Source: Spirometra erinaceieuropaei (taxonomy: Eukaryota > Platyhelminthes > Cestoda > Diphyllobothriidea > Diphyllobothriidae). From it: a stretch of 64,000 nucleotides of DNA. Both the position numbers and the translations under genes were made by a program. Shown one piece after another: positions 58,701 through 63,636 of the stretch. The notes below the pieces were generated by a model. That model did no database searches. It saw only the letters and a list, made by a program, of their open reading frames with translations, and was not told where the DNA came from. Location of the stretch: assembly GCA_902702965.1 (NCBI GenBank), contig CACRXP010000419.1:300621-364620 (forward strand), written 5' to 3'. Each line of letters starts with the position of its first letter. Positions within the stretch are counted from its first letter, which is position 1.

Positions 58701-61700
58701 TTCCTGCTCGAACCCATCATCAGAAACAATCGCAGATACGTGCATGAATCGCCCGTATCTGCTGTTGTCTCTGATGATGGGTTCGAGCAGGAATCGCCGA
58801 ATCGTCAGGCTAATAAAGCTCTTGTCCCATCGATCGTGTTTCCTTCTTCAAAACTCCCAGATAGTCGATTACCTGTCGCCATGCAACCAATCGTATGTTT
58901 CTTGGCCGTCAAGGTCAAAGCAACGCGTTAACATCTGTCATACGGCGTTTTCCTATCCCACTTGAATCTACTGGTTAGATCGCAGTTGGTAGCCAGGAAT
59001 GGGCAGGCGGAGAGCCAGGTCCCTGTCGTTCGGGAATGGTGGGAAAGGGGATTATACGGGTGGGGTAAATAAAAGGGCTGGTAGAGGAATGCTGGAGATT
59101 CTGGGTAAAAGTATAGTTACCAGGGAAAGTGCTGAGAAGTTTTAAGTAGATGGAATACGGGCAGAAATTTAAACCCTACTCTAAATCCTAAAATCCAACC
59201 CTGACCACAACCGTAAAGCCTAACCCTAAGCCTCAAAACCGAAACGCAACCAAAACCCTAAAACTCAACGCTAACCCAAAACCTAGCCATTACCCGAAAA
59301 CCTATCTCTAACCCTAACCCTAACGGTGAAACCTGACCCTAAAACGCAAACCCTAATCTTAAAACTTAATCCTAACCCTAACCCTCACTAAACCCAACAG
59401 CCTGACGGAAACGGGTGACCTGCCTAACTCAGTAAGAGCACACCTCCTGGTAACAAGTTCCCTAGACAAGGTTAGCACACCTACAAGTACGTACGTCGAC
59501 AGTATCGACATACAATGTCTGGCTACCAACTACGGTCTTACCAATCTGCTATTGTCCGCTTTCCGTTTCAGTCTCCCCCCATGGAGTCTAAGTCCACTTC
59601 GGGCGCGGCACTTACGTCAGCGGGATGTCGTCTAGTGTCGAGCATCCTTGACTTCGGCTGGGATCCCCTCGTGGAGACTCTGACCAACGCGGTTGCGGCC
59701 GCCGGCATGAAAGTCAGTGACCGCGACAGTCTGCGCTCTCTGGGACCGCAGTTTGCAAAAGTCTTCACAGGCTCTAGGCAAGGCCCTGCAGCTATTTTCA
59801 TGTCTCGTCTCTCTATTCAAATATATCTTTTCTGCTTGGGTCAGGTTGGTTGCAGAAGCACGTCCATCTCCTGGGTGTAAGTGGTACTGACTCGTATTTG
59901 CTTGAGAAACTCCCACACCCTGTTCTTCTCCTGTAGCTATTTAGGAATACAGTGCGTGACCCATCGCATAAAATGTTGGTCGAGATTCTGAAATGCGTTT
60001 TCGACTAGGATGGATTAATAAAGTGGCGTTATAATTTTACCTATCATATAGCATACAGCCGCTTACAGGCTGAAGCACCAAATGAGCGTTGATTTTGCAG
60101 CACGTTTGAAATGTTAACGGGTTTCTGTACATTTACTCGAGTCTGTCGACGACACGGGAAATGGACGTCGAAAAGTTTTATCCTTTTCCCAAAGAACGCA
60201 TTTGCTATCAAATTAGTATACATACTGTGCCTGGCCGATCTCAAGAAATGTTGGTCAAAAATCTGGAATGCGCTCCCGATTAGGAAGGATTACTTAAGTA
60301 AGTTTGTCATACTGATTATCATGCAGACTCGTCAGGATGTCGGCTTTTGAATGCACTTCTTTCTGACCTCCCGCAGACACCGTACTCGGTAAAAAATTAC
60401 TACTTAAATAGCATGCATTTTTCACACCTATTTTGGGATGGTCATACAAATGCAAATATATTTTATAGAAAACATGTGCAAAATATGCGTTCTTATACTT
60501 GTTTGGTAGAAACCACATTGTCTTTATATTTTATGCCATAGGAAAGGGTATCTTCCGGTTTTAAAAAAGTTTATAATTATGAGGTTTTTAAGACCGAGCG
60601 ATGTCCGTTTACCAATGTTCCTTTCCAAGTGTACAACATAGCCCGTATCCCTTGCAAAATTGTAGTATCTTCTGAAGCGCATAGAGGAATATATGATTTT
60701 CCTTACGCGGAACGCATGCAACTTGTAGACTGAAATCGCCAAACGCTAATGCAGCGACTAATGAGGCTCAAAATTATTGGGAAATTGGGAGACTTTTTCA
60801 AAACCTAAATACACACTTTTTCGAGTATTAAATATGAAGAAAATGTAATTTTCTTCCAAACAAGTATAAGAAAGCATATTTTTGTGCATGTTTTCTATCA
60901 AATATATTTTAATTTGCATGGCCATCCAGAATAGGTGTGAAAAGTGCATGCTACTTAAGTAGTCATTTTTTACCGAGTATGGTTTTTACAGGAGATTGAA
61001 AAGCAGTTCATTAAAAAGCCGACATCCTGCCGAGTCCGAAATACTATAGGATTATGCTACAAGGTAATTACTATTACTCCGCCACCTTACCAATCCTTCC
61101 TGGTCGAAAGCGCATTTCAGAATTTCGGCCAACGTTTCATGCGATCGGTCACGCACTGTCCATTTGGAAAGTTAGGAAACGGATCGGGGAGGTACACGAT
61201 CAGCTTTTTTCCTCATGTTTCTGCTCCTCCCTCGACGTTCATTGACCAGCTCCTTTGTGCGCGTACTAAGCCCCTCCTCCTCCTTCACCCGCTGTCTGCT
61301 CGTAGTGTCTCTTTTCTTGGGAACGGTTCTGTTTGGGGTCAGGCTGGTTGCAGAAGCACGTCCATCTCCTGGGTGAAAGTCGTAGTGACTCATCTTTGTT
61401 TGAGAAACTCCCACACCCTATTCTCTTCCTGTAGCTATATAGAAATACAGGGCGTGACCGATCGCATGAAATGTTGGCCGAAATACTGAAATGCGTTCTC
61501 GACTTGGAAGGATTACTTAAGTGGGGTTTTAGTATTAATTATCATGTTGCATAATCCTATAGTATTTCGGACTCGCCAGGATGTCGGCTTTTGAACGCAC
61601 TTCTTTCTGATCTCCCACAGAAACCGTACTCGGTAAAAAATGACTACTCAGTTAACGTACTTTTTTCACACCTATTTTGGATGGTTATACAAATCAAATA

Positions 61701-63636
61701 TATCTTGTAGAAAACATGCACAAAAATATGCTTTCTTATACTTGTTTGGTAGAAAATCACATTTTATTCATATTTTATACCCGAAAGAAGTGTATATTTA
61801 GGTTTTGAAAAAGTTTTCCAATTCCCGAATAATTTTGCGCCTCATCAGTCGTTGTATTAGCGTTTAGCGATTCCAGTCTACAAGCTGCATGCGTTCCGCG
61901 TAAGGCAAATCAGAGGTAGCTACCTCAGACGATGGACTCCCGTACGAGTCTGAAAGCTCAGGACAATAAACACAGTGTTCCGCTGCTCGGCTCTTCTTCT
62001 TCTTCTTCTTCTTCACTTATGCATACACCTGGAACTCGAAATTTCGCCTTCATTCGTGACCATCATATATTCCTCTGTGCCTTTCAGAAGATACTGTATA
62101 GATTTCATAAATGAAGGCGAAATTTCGAGTTCCAGGTGTATACATATTTGAAGAAGAAGAGGAGTCGAGCACCGGAACAATTCGGGCGGAACATTCGGGC
62201 GCGATGCGCTTCGGACAGCTCGCAGCTGCATGCGTTCCGCATAAGGAAAATCAGAGGTAGCTACCTCAGACGATGGACTCCTGTACGAGTCTGAAAGCTC
62301 AGGAAAATAAACACAGTGCTCCGGTGCTTGAATCTTCTTCTTCTTCCTCCTCCTCTTCTTCTTCCTTCTCTTCTTCTTCTTCCTCTTCTTCTTTATTCAT
62401 ATTCACTTATGCATACACCTGGAACTCGAAATTTCGCCTTCATTCGGGACAATCATATATTCCTCCATGCCTTTCAGAAGATACTGTATAGATTTCATAG
62501 AATTTTGCAATGGGTACGGACTATTTTGTACACTTCAAGAGGAACATTGGTAAACGGGCACGTGCTATGCCATATATACAGACATCGCACGGTCTTAAAA
62601 ACTCCATAATTAGAAACTTTTTTAAAGCCGAAAGATAACCTTTCCAATGGCATAACATATAAAGACAATGCGGTTTTCTACCAAACAAGCACAAGAAAGC
62701 ATATTCTTGTGCACGTTTTCTATAAAATATATTTGAATTTGTATGACCTTCTAGAGTAGGTGTGAAAAATGCATTCAAATTAAGTAGTCATTTTTTTACG
62801 AGTACGGTGTCTGTGGGAGAACAGAAAGAAGTGCATTCGAAAGCCGACACCCTGTCGAGTCCCAAATACTTTAGGATTATGCTATATGATGATTAATGTT
62901 ACAACGACACCTTAGTAATCCTTCCTAGTCGAAAACGCATTTCAGAATTTCGGCCAACATTTCATGAGATCGGTCACGCATTGTATATTTTGAAAGTTAA
63001 GGAACGGATCGGTGGGGTACACGATCAGCTTTTTCCTCATCTTTCTGCTCTTCCTTCGACATTCATTGACTAGCACCTTTGTGCGCGTACTAAACCCCTC
63101 CCCCTTCCCCCGCTGTCTGCTCGTAGTGTTCAACCCGCTTCTGCGGAAGACCCTGTGGCCAAGAAGTCCTTCGCCTCCTCCTCCTTCAGCTTCTTTGTCA
63201 GCCTCATGTCCGGCGACTTCTCCGCCTCCGCGAAGCACAGCAGAGCCGCTGAGCTGGGCGCCGCCCTCTTGAACAGCCTCCTCAGCCTCCAGGACTTGGC
63301 CCGTCTGGCCTGTCGCCTAGGCGGCGCAGATGGCCTACAATCCCGCTGCGGCCGAGTCTTTGCTCTGCTGCTGGAAACGACTCGTGTCGCTACCGCTGCG
63401 GATTGCGCGGGCAGTCGCCGGCGCCGCCGCCGTCTCCATGCCGCGTCAGTTCTCAGTCTGGACGCCATCCTCTCCAGCGCTCTGGAGTTGGGCTGCCAGT
63501 GCACGGACTGTTGGGTGCATCTGTTCAGGGCCTGTGAACTGGTAGACGAGCTGGAATACGCACACTTTTCAACTGACGGAGCATCCGCCGGCGCCGCCGC
63601 ACACCCGACTGAATGTCGATTCGGTGCGACTTCCAG
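31604..63636 (+). CDS. ARFGEF3: ARFGEF3 (BIG3)-like gene, spliced, 3' end off window
   Basis: About 1,000 codons in roughly 18 exons match the first half of vertebrate ARFGEF3/BIG3, a large DCB-HUS-Sec7 family protein of the ARF-GEF group that acts at endomembranes. Collinear blocks: N-terminal helical repeats (31.6-35.8 kb), a low-complexity linker (38 and 47 kb), a degenerate Sec7-like domain (52.8-55.1 kb) and the following helical region (59.6-63.6 kb). The Sec7 signature FRLPGE with its catalytic Glu is not seen, as expected for BIG3, so no exchange activity is predicted. From 33399 onward the identified exon phases agree. Two early junctions (around 32330-32402 and 32681/33399) do not. 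Exons for part of the linker are probably lost in or near the gap at 47596-48564. The protein continues past the window. Confidence 0.85.
31707..31742 (+). other. Micro-intron, 36 nt
   Basis: GTTTGTCTTG to CCGTAACAG. It is 36 nt, a multiple of three without a stop, so the frame stays open if it is retained. Removing it joins IETLG to ILESETEVGKL, matching the vertebrate ETLGGLD segment without an insertion. Confidence 0.6.
31743..31876 (+). CDS. ARFGEF3: ARFGEF3-like exon 2
   Basis: Encodes YKVREKILASLQMALESSNP then LNQDALDGFE, closely matching the vertebrate VLREK...LQLALESKN...ALAGMQ helical repeat. The donor is GAG|GTTTTG. Confidence 0.85.
31877..31907 (+). other. Micro-intron, 31 nt
   Basis: GTTTTGTTCTG to GGTTTTAG, 31 nt. 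Its length is not a multiple of three. Removal is required to join GFE to AFLNCDELYDERD in frame, which restores alignment to the vertebrate protein. Confidence 0.75.
31908..32042 (+). CDS. ARFGEF3: ARFGEF3-like exon 3
   Basis: 135 nt, phase 0 at both ends. Encodes AFLNCDELYDERDTPTEETH and VFSESLQANLLK, collinear with the LSEERF...DEKQLLNQ...LQVEVMK region. It ends at a strong donor, AAAG|GTACAG. Confidence 0.8.
32330..32402 (+). CDS. ARFGEF3: ARFGEF3-like exon 4 (doubtful)
   Basis: Encodes SESVLLVPTFHKETLKHLQH-type sequence after a TTTATCAG acceptor and ends at AA|GTATAT. It fits the position and pattern of vertebrate VLLCITYTPTF...LKIAE. Its length (1 modulo 3) does not agree with the phase-0 neighbours, so a boundary is wrong, a base is missing, or the call is false. 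Confidence 0.35.
32549..32681 (+). CDS. ARFGEF3: ARFGEF3-like exon 5
   Basis: After CCTTTTTTAG it encodes ICIDTFIKFNSGHGKDAVAA then RTTLTQVLEAFVLKKRG, matching vertebrate VCIETYISSC...VRATLSQML. The donor at CAC|GTACTC leaves phase 1, which disagrees with the phase-0 start of the next exon. An unseen small exon may lie in the intron. Confidence 0.8.
32682..33398 (+). other. Intron, ARFGEF3-like gene
   Basis: 717 nt; nothing recognised. A small phase-shifting exon may be hidden here. Confidence 0.5.
33399..33637 (+). CDS. ARFGEF3: ARFGEF3-like exon 6
   Basis: The acceptor is TTTTTTCCTCTGTTAG; AG at 33409-33410 is an alternative in the same frame. Encodes ELELQVLGVLKYLTDQLLPE, RAALPLYLEAIRTVVSLLP and RAFLNILW, matching the vertebrate DDVVSVLTVLCEKL...LLYLECILSVLSS...LIW block. 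The donor TCTG|GTGAGC splits the Trp codon. Confidence 0.85.
33638..35425 (+). other. Intron, ARFGEF3-like gene
   Basis: 1.8 kb, AT-rich in places. No repeat or exon recognised. A short GATGATG-rich stretch lies at 35170-35250. Confidence 0.5.
35426..35596 (+). CDS. ARFGEF3: ARFGEF3-like exon 7
   Basis: The first base completes the Trp codon. Encodes QRLCPALMRLLRNQKEEK, a variable stretch, then DSDADSCRIIYA. It matches KNLCPALIVILGN and ARTIYYIA of the vertebrate protein. The donor is TATGC|GTAAGC. Confidence 0.85.
35715..35847 (+). CDS. ARFGEF3: ARFGEF3-like exon 8
   Basis: Encodes LLVGSIQELRPMLESVYHRM then LLYPPINHRHDAISAITK, one of the best conserved blocks (vertebrate LVGSVDSMKPVLQSLYHRVL then LLYPPPQHRVEAI). 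The acceptor is CCATATAG and the donor AAAG|GTACGC. The preceding intron is 118 nt. Confidence 0.92.
35987..36127. other. Assembly gap (141 N)
   Basis: Run of N, followed at once by a TTC-rich stretch resembling the simple repeat inside foldback copy 8. Confidence 0.99.
36641..37598. mobile_element. Foldback MITE, copy 2
   Basis: Left end follows TA (CCGTAAGTGACCTATCTTAT) and right end is GAGATCGATCACTCATTG followed by TA. The long inverted arms have the family signature GAAAACATGCAC and its complement, and the spacer is in the forward orientation. Moderately diverged. Confidence 0.75.
38075..38136 (+). CDS. ARFGEF3: ARFGEF3-like exon 9 (probable)
   Basis: Follows TCTTCTACACCTTAG. Encodes VLNDSGDPDTKFSCPGHFCY and ends at CCT|GTCACA. 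Length and phases (0 in, 2 out) fit both neighbours. Sequence support is weak because this part of the family is variable. Confidence 0.45.
38438..38629 (+). CDS. ARFGEF3: ARFGEF3-like exon 10
   Basis: Encodes a variable acidic and Ser/Arg-rich linker (GIGFEQDEDADCDVESGD, RTRDNSHSRDNSQTS) ending in KPSFRLLS, which leads into the helical repeat of exon 11 (compare vertebrate HLDLLKLIMDGM). The acceptor is CTCCTTTCTAG and the strong donor is AT|GTAAGT. Confidence 0.75.
40010..41002. mobile_element. Foldback MITE, copy 3
   Basis: The right end GAGATACGCCACCTACTG is followed by TA. The left end is degenerate, with recognisable sequence from about GAAGTGCGTTTTCTATTAGG. The spacer is in the reverse orientation. 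A hammerhead-like motif sits inside at 40676-40745. Confidence 0.7.
40676..40745 (-). ncRNA. Degenerate hammerhead-like motif
   Basis: The minus strand reads TTGACAATGG, a 6-bp hairpin (GAGAGC / GCTCTT), then CGAAACGTCAG. The 3' core GAAACGTC is intact. The CTGATGA box is degraded (TTGACAA). The plan matches the better copy at 58642-58740. Confidence 0.35.
41540..42330 (+). pseudogene. RTE-like LINE 3' fragment
   Basis: Translating with several stops and shifts gives LEIDGCHLEKVNDFKYLG, GYWAVRAEDERKLEAFDHHC, VSNETFGTRCDNI and QERRLRWFGNVFRRP. These are the C-terminal RT landmarks of RTE-type LINEs. No catalytic box is present. A related, more decayed piece lies at 56480-57180. Confidence 0.7.
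42700..42780 (+). repeat. tRNA-like B-box repeat
   Basis: GGTGGTTCGAACCTGCC at about 42747-42763 is a good pol III B box, with upstream sequence that could hold a weak A box. It could be a SINE fragment. I could not fold a full cloverleaf. Confidence 0.3.
43207..43282 (-). tRNA. tRNA-like pseudogene, 76 nt
   Basis: On the minus strand the ends GACCTG and CAGGTC pair over six positions. A D-arm with the tRNA-Gly-like GGTTCAATGGTAGAAT and a T-arm-like GGGATCGAATTCC are present at tRNA spacing. The anticodon stem does not pair properly (a TGGA/TCCA stem with an 11-nt loop), so it is probably a pseudogene. Confidence 0.45.
43332..44359. mobile_element. Foldback MITE, copy 4 (subfamily CAGTAGG)
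   Basis: Complete: TA-CAGTAGGTGGGCTAACTC at the left and GAGTTAGCCCACCTACTG-TA at the right, with perfect complementarity over the outer tens of bases. The inner arms share the family's GAAAGCATGCATAAAAATA-type string. It contains a TTC/GTC simple repeat near 43650. The spacer is in the forward orientation. Confidence 0.85.
44543..44712 (+). CDS. ARFGEF3: ARFGEF3-like exon 11
   Basis: After CATCCTATTTCAG it encodes ILDSLHACSSITSNYRLICA then SVKCSAAIISSLSALSKGEG. It matches vertebrate LIMDGMTEACIKGG and YAAVSCVCTLLGALDELSQG closely. The first base completes the codon left by exon 10 across a 5.9-kb intron. Donor CCAA|GTTCGT. Confidence 0.85.
44877..44975 (+). CDS. ARFGEF3: ARFGEF3-like exon 12 (probable)
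   Basis: Encodes PSCIASRLNCASLLSKQAAR then DALNELLQFVLL, an amphipathic helix-like segment at the place of vertebrate VQLLLLRLEEL. The AG at 44875-44876 and the donor CTCT|GTGGGA give phases that fit exons 11 and 13. An AG eight bases earlier would give an early stop. Confidence 0.55.
45181..45432. mobile_element. Small element: 24-bp inverted ends around telomere-like repeats
   Basis: The left end AGATGCGGTTATGTAGCC plus CCACCT at 45181-45204 is the reverse complement of 45409-45432 with one mismatch. Inside, directly after the left end, is TTAGGGTTGGGGTTAGG. At 252 nt with no coding frame, it looks like a non-autonomous DNA element or a captured telomere-like block. No target duplication is evident. 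Confidence 0.55.
45475..45840 (-). repeat. Dispersed repeat C, copy 1
   Basis: The reverse complement matches 57500-57745. Shared blocks include GGTGTCAAGACAGA, AAGACCGGAG, GTGGATGG and CAAATGACCAGG, plus a GCATCTACC block at the outer side. Related pieces occur at 54560-54780 and 57825-57990. Confidence 0.6.
45912..45955. repeat. Interstitial telomere-like repeat (CCCTAA type)
   Basis: CCCTAACCCTAACACTAATC and following degenerate hexamers, complementary to TTAGGG. Confidence 0.7.
47030..47440 (+). repeat. Long pyrimidine (CT-rich) tract
   Basis: About 400 nt composed mainly of C and T, including a (TC)n run at 47268-47290, upstream of the acceptor of exon 13. Open frames through it are composition artefacts. 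Confidence 0.75.
47475..47578 (+). CDS. ARFGEF3: ARFGEF3-like exon 13
   Basis: After TGTTCCATTGCAG it encodes QPVDSPAHRSPPSSLSRL then QRTVSLSPSEMSIDTS, matching the conserved island VVQRSHTVPYPDITNFLSVD in the otherwise variable linker. The strong donor is AAGC|GTAAGT. Phases 1 in, 0 out. Confidence 0.75.
47596..48564. other. Assembly gap (969 N)
   Basis: Run of N inside the ARFGEF3-like gene. Confidence 0.99.
49644..50572. mobile_element. Foldback MITE, copy 5
   Basis: Left end TA-CAGGCGTATGTCGTGAAAC; right end TTCAGGAGATACGTCACTTACTG followed by TT rather than TA. The arms are diverged but clear (AACATTAGCCAAAATTCTGA opposite TCAGAATTTCGACTAGCATT). The spacer is in the reverse orientation. 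Confidence 0.7.
52763..52907 (+). CDS. ARFGEF3: ARFGEF3-like exon 14 (Sec7-like domain start)
   Basis: After CTCCCTGATCAG it encodes LDVDRWAAHDFLLSLMKVVS then NAQSVQEIDEILISFSSNYC. This corresponds to LFIQSLEGLLP and SNVEEVDTALQNFASTFCSG of the vertebrate protein, the first helices of the degenerate Sec7 domain. Donor GCAG|GTTTCG, phase 1 out. Confidence 0.9.
52908..53953 (+). other. Intron, ARFGEF3-like gene
   Basis: 1.05 kb. A minus-strand stretch around 53270-53430 (TGGTATTATTTCGGTCATAT-like) weakly resembles 58170-58230, so it may be a decayed repeat. Otherwise nothing seen. Confidence 0.45.
53954..54165 (+). CDS. ARFGEF3: ARFGEF3-like exon 15 (Sec7-like domain)
   Basis: After TTTTTTCTTATAG it encodes a linker and LLNADAVYAASIAALALNYR then LEAGFYARSSSQLAGSIMRE. 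This matches vertebrate LMNADSLYTAAHCALLLNLK. In active Sec7 domains this helix reads like SIIMLNTDLH; here ALALNYRLL replaces it, in keeping with lost exchange activity. Donor GAG|GTCAGT. Confidence 0.9.
54166..54932 (+). other. Intron, ARFGEF3-like gene
   Basis: 767 nt. Holds a copy of dispersed repeat C at 54560-54780 and a C-rich tract before the acceptor. Confidence 0.5.
54560..54780 (+). repeat. Dispersed repeat C, partial copy 2
   Basis: GTAGATGCTGTGTAAGTCTA followed by CCATCACTACAAACC and a CACGCGCAA block, shared with 57710-57760 and 57860-57900. Confidence 0.5.
54933..55136 (+). CDS. ARFGEF3: ARFGEF3-like exon 16
   Basis: 204 nt, phase 0 at both ends. Encodes LLLYVSEAWVSQVYRGICKQ, DILSIGGLVPGDQAGNQRG and LIKFLTDYDGINWRPE. 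It matches vertebrate VLMVFSQAWIEELYHQVLDR and LITMLTDIDG. Acceptor CCCCCACAG, donor AGAG|GTACGT. Confidence 0.92.
55490..56450. mobile_element. Foldback MITE, copy 6 (reference copy)
   Basis: TA-CAGTGCGTGACTGATCTCAC at the left and GAGATCGGTCACGCACTG-TA at the right. The arms (about 55490-55863 and 56078-56450) are near-perfect inverted repeats of about 375 nt around a roughly 215-nt spacer that is not itself inverted. The CAGT-type ends and TA flanks are those of Tc1/mariner elements. No transposase frame is present, so it is non-autonomous. The RNA or single strand would form a long hairpin. Confidence 0.9.
56480..57180 (+). pseudogene. RTE-like LINE 3' fragment, heavily decayed
   Basis: Remnants such as FDHAA, an ARWFEHVLSP block and a VLGIAALDQW block parallel the C-terminal region of the fragment at 41540-42330 (FDHHCLRII, RRLRWFGNVFRRP). 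Many stops. It starts right after the foldback element. Confidence 0.45.
57500..57780 (+). repeat. Dispersed repeat C, copy 3
   Basis: Collinear with the reverse complement of 45475-45840 and includes a GTTGTTGCTGTTGTTGTTGG simple repeat at one edge. Confidence 0.6.
57825..57990 (+). repeat. Dispersed repeat C, partial copy 4
   Basis: GGTGCTGCGTAAGTTCGCC, then CTATAAACTAATCCATGC and CTTAAGTCACCG, as in the outer part of copy 3. Directly follows copy 3. Confidence 0.5.
58643..58740 (-). ncRNA. Hammerhead-ribozyme-like motif, core intact
   Basis: The minus strand reads CTGATGA, a hairpin (GGGTTC-GAGCAG-GAATCC), then CGAAACGTC. The boxes CUGANGA and GAAA and a GUC cleavage triplet are all present. 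GAAACGUC with an ACGU palindrome is the minimal stem III of Penelope-type hammerheads, which may act as dimers. Stem I would be short (AGG opposite TTT/TCT). Self-cleavage is inferred, not shown. Confidence 0.55.
58745..58852 (+). ncRNA. Hammerhead-like motif, one core change
   Basis: The plus strand of the right arm carries CTGATGA and the same GGGTTC stem half, but the second box reads CGAATCGTC, which breaks the invariant GAAA. Probably inactive. Confidence 0.45.
59160..59400. repeat. Interstitial telomere-like block (CCCTAA type, degenerate)
   Basis: About 240 nt of degenerate C/A-rich hexamers with several exact runs such as CTAACCCTAACCCTAA near 59312 and 59375. Complementary to the TTAGGG repeat. 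Confidence 0.75.
59572..59777 (+). CDS. ARFGEF3: ARFGEF3-like exon 17 (GC donor)
   Basis: After TTTCCGTTTCAG it encodes SKSTSGAALTSAGCRLVSSI, DFGWDPLVETLTNAVAAAGM and SLGPQFAKVFTGS. It matches vertebrate STVAGVAFARYILVGCWKNL. The only donor in the phase required by exon 18 is TCTAG|GCAAGG, a GC donor. A GT at 59845 would give the wrong phase. Confidence 0.85.
59950..60058. mobile_element. Foldback MITE, solo left-arm fragment
   Basis: TA-CAGTGCGTGACCCATCGC and about 100 nt of left arm, ending abruptly at CATATAGCATA. Confidence 0.65.
60222..61158. mobile_element. Foldback MITE, copy 7
   Basis: The left end is altered (TACTGTGCCTGGCCGATCTC), the right end is GCGATCGGTCACGCACTG. Full arms and spacer are present, forward orientation (AATTATGAGGTTTTTAAGAC). 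Confidence 0.8.
61160..61460 (+). repeat. Junction of the intron duplication with decoy splice site
   Basis: 61160-61315 copies the last 140 nt of the intron, including GCTGTCTGCTCGTAG, identical to the acceptor used by exon 18. 61320-61460 copies sequence downstream of exon 17 (GGTTGCAGAAGCACGTCCAT). About 30 nt between them could be read as a cryptic exon. Confidence 0.7.
61448..62983. mobile_element. Foldback MITE, copy 8, with internal insertion
   Basis: Left end TA-CAGGGCGTGACCGATCGC, right end GAGATCGGTCACGCATTG-TA. Spacer in the reverse orientation. At 1.54 kb it is longer than its relatives because of TTC-rich inserted material with a direct duplication at about 61887-62500. Confidence 0.8.
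61887..62500 (+). repeat. Direct duplication with (TTC)n inside MITE copy 8
   Basis: CAGAGGTAGCTACCTCAGAC, GTACGAGTCTGAAAGCTCAG, a TTC repeat and ACACCTGGAACTCGAAATTT occur in the same order at about 61912-62090 and 62250-62490. Between them (62110-62150) a short inverted piece (ATGAAGGCGAAATTTCGAG) faces the first copy. Confidence 0.75.
63127..63636 (+). CDS. ARFGEF3: ARFGEF3-like exon 18
   Basis: Encodes QPASAEDPVAKKSFASSSFS, RAAELGAALLNSLLSLQDL, an Arg/Ala-rich stretch, LHAASVLSLDAILSSALELG and CTDCWVHLFRACELVDELEY. It matches vertebrate LRKAARLSCALG, HVLCMEAILSVGLEMG and CWPHVFRVCEYVGTLEHTHF. The first base completes the Ser codon from exon 17. The 3' end is uncertain (TTCCAG|GTGGGC is the best donor). 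GC-rich compared with the flanks. Confidence 0.85.

Larger units (their letters stand above)
58642..58852. mobile_element. Small foldback element carrying hammerhead-like motifs
   Basis: Two arms of about 100 nt (58642-58740 and 58745-58852) are inverted repeats meeting at GCAGATACG / CGTATCTGC around a short centre. Each arm carries a hammerhead-like core, listed separately. The arms also share AATAAAGCTCTTGTCCCA. Sequence plan and motif type point to the terminal repeat of a Penelope-like element arranged head to head. Confidence 0.65.
55137..59571 (+). other. Intron, ARFGEF3-like gene (4.4 kb)
   Basis: Holds foldback copy 6, an RTE-like fragment, two repeat-C copies, the hammerhead-bearing foldback element and a telomere-like block, listed separately. 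58000-58640 has a frame at 58115-58417 with no recognised homology. Confidence 0.5.
59778..63126 (+). other. GC-AG intron with internal tandem duplication
   Basis: 3.35 kb. Contains foldback copies 7 and 8 and a duplication: 59826-59960 matches 61320-61460, and 61160-61315 matches 62990-63130. Each unit is thus 5' intron part, foldback element, 3' intron part with acceptor-like AG. Confidence 0.7.

Noticed and set aside
63130..63504. Minus-strand 124-codon frame
   Set aside because: Antisense of exon 18 in GC-rich coding sequence; no homology of its own.
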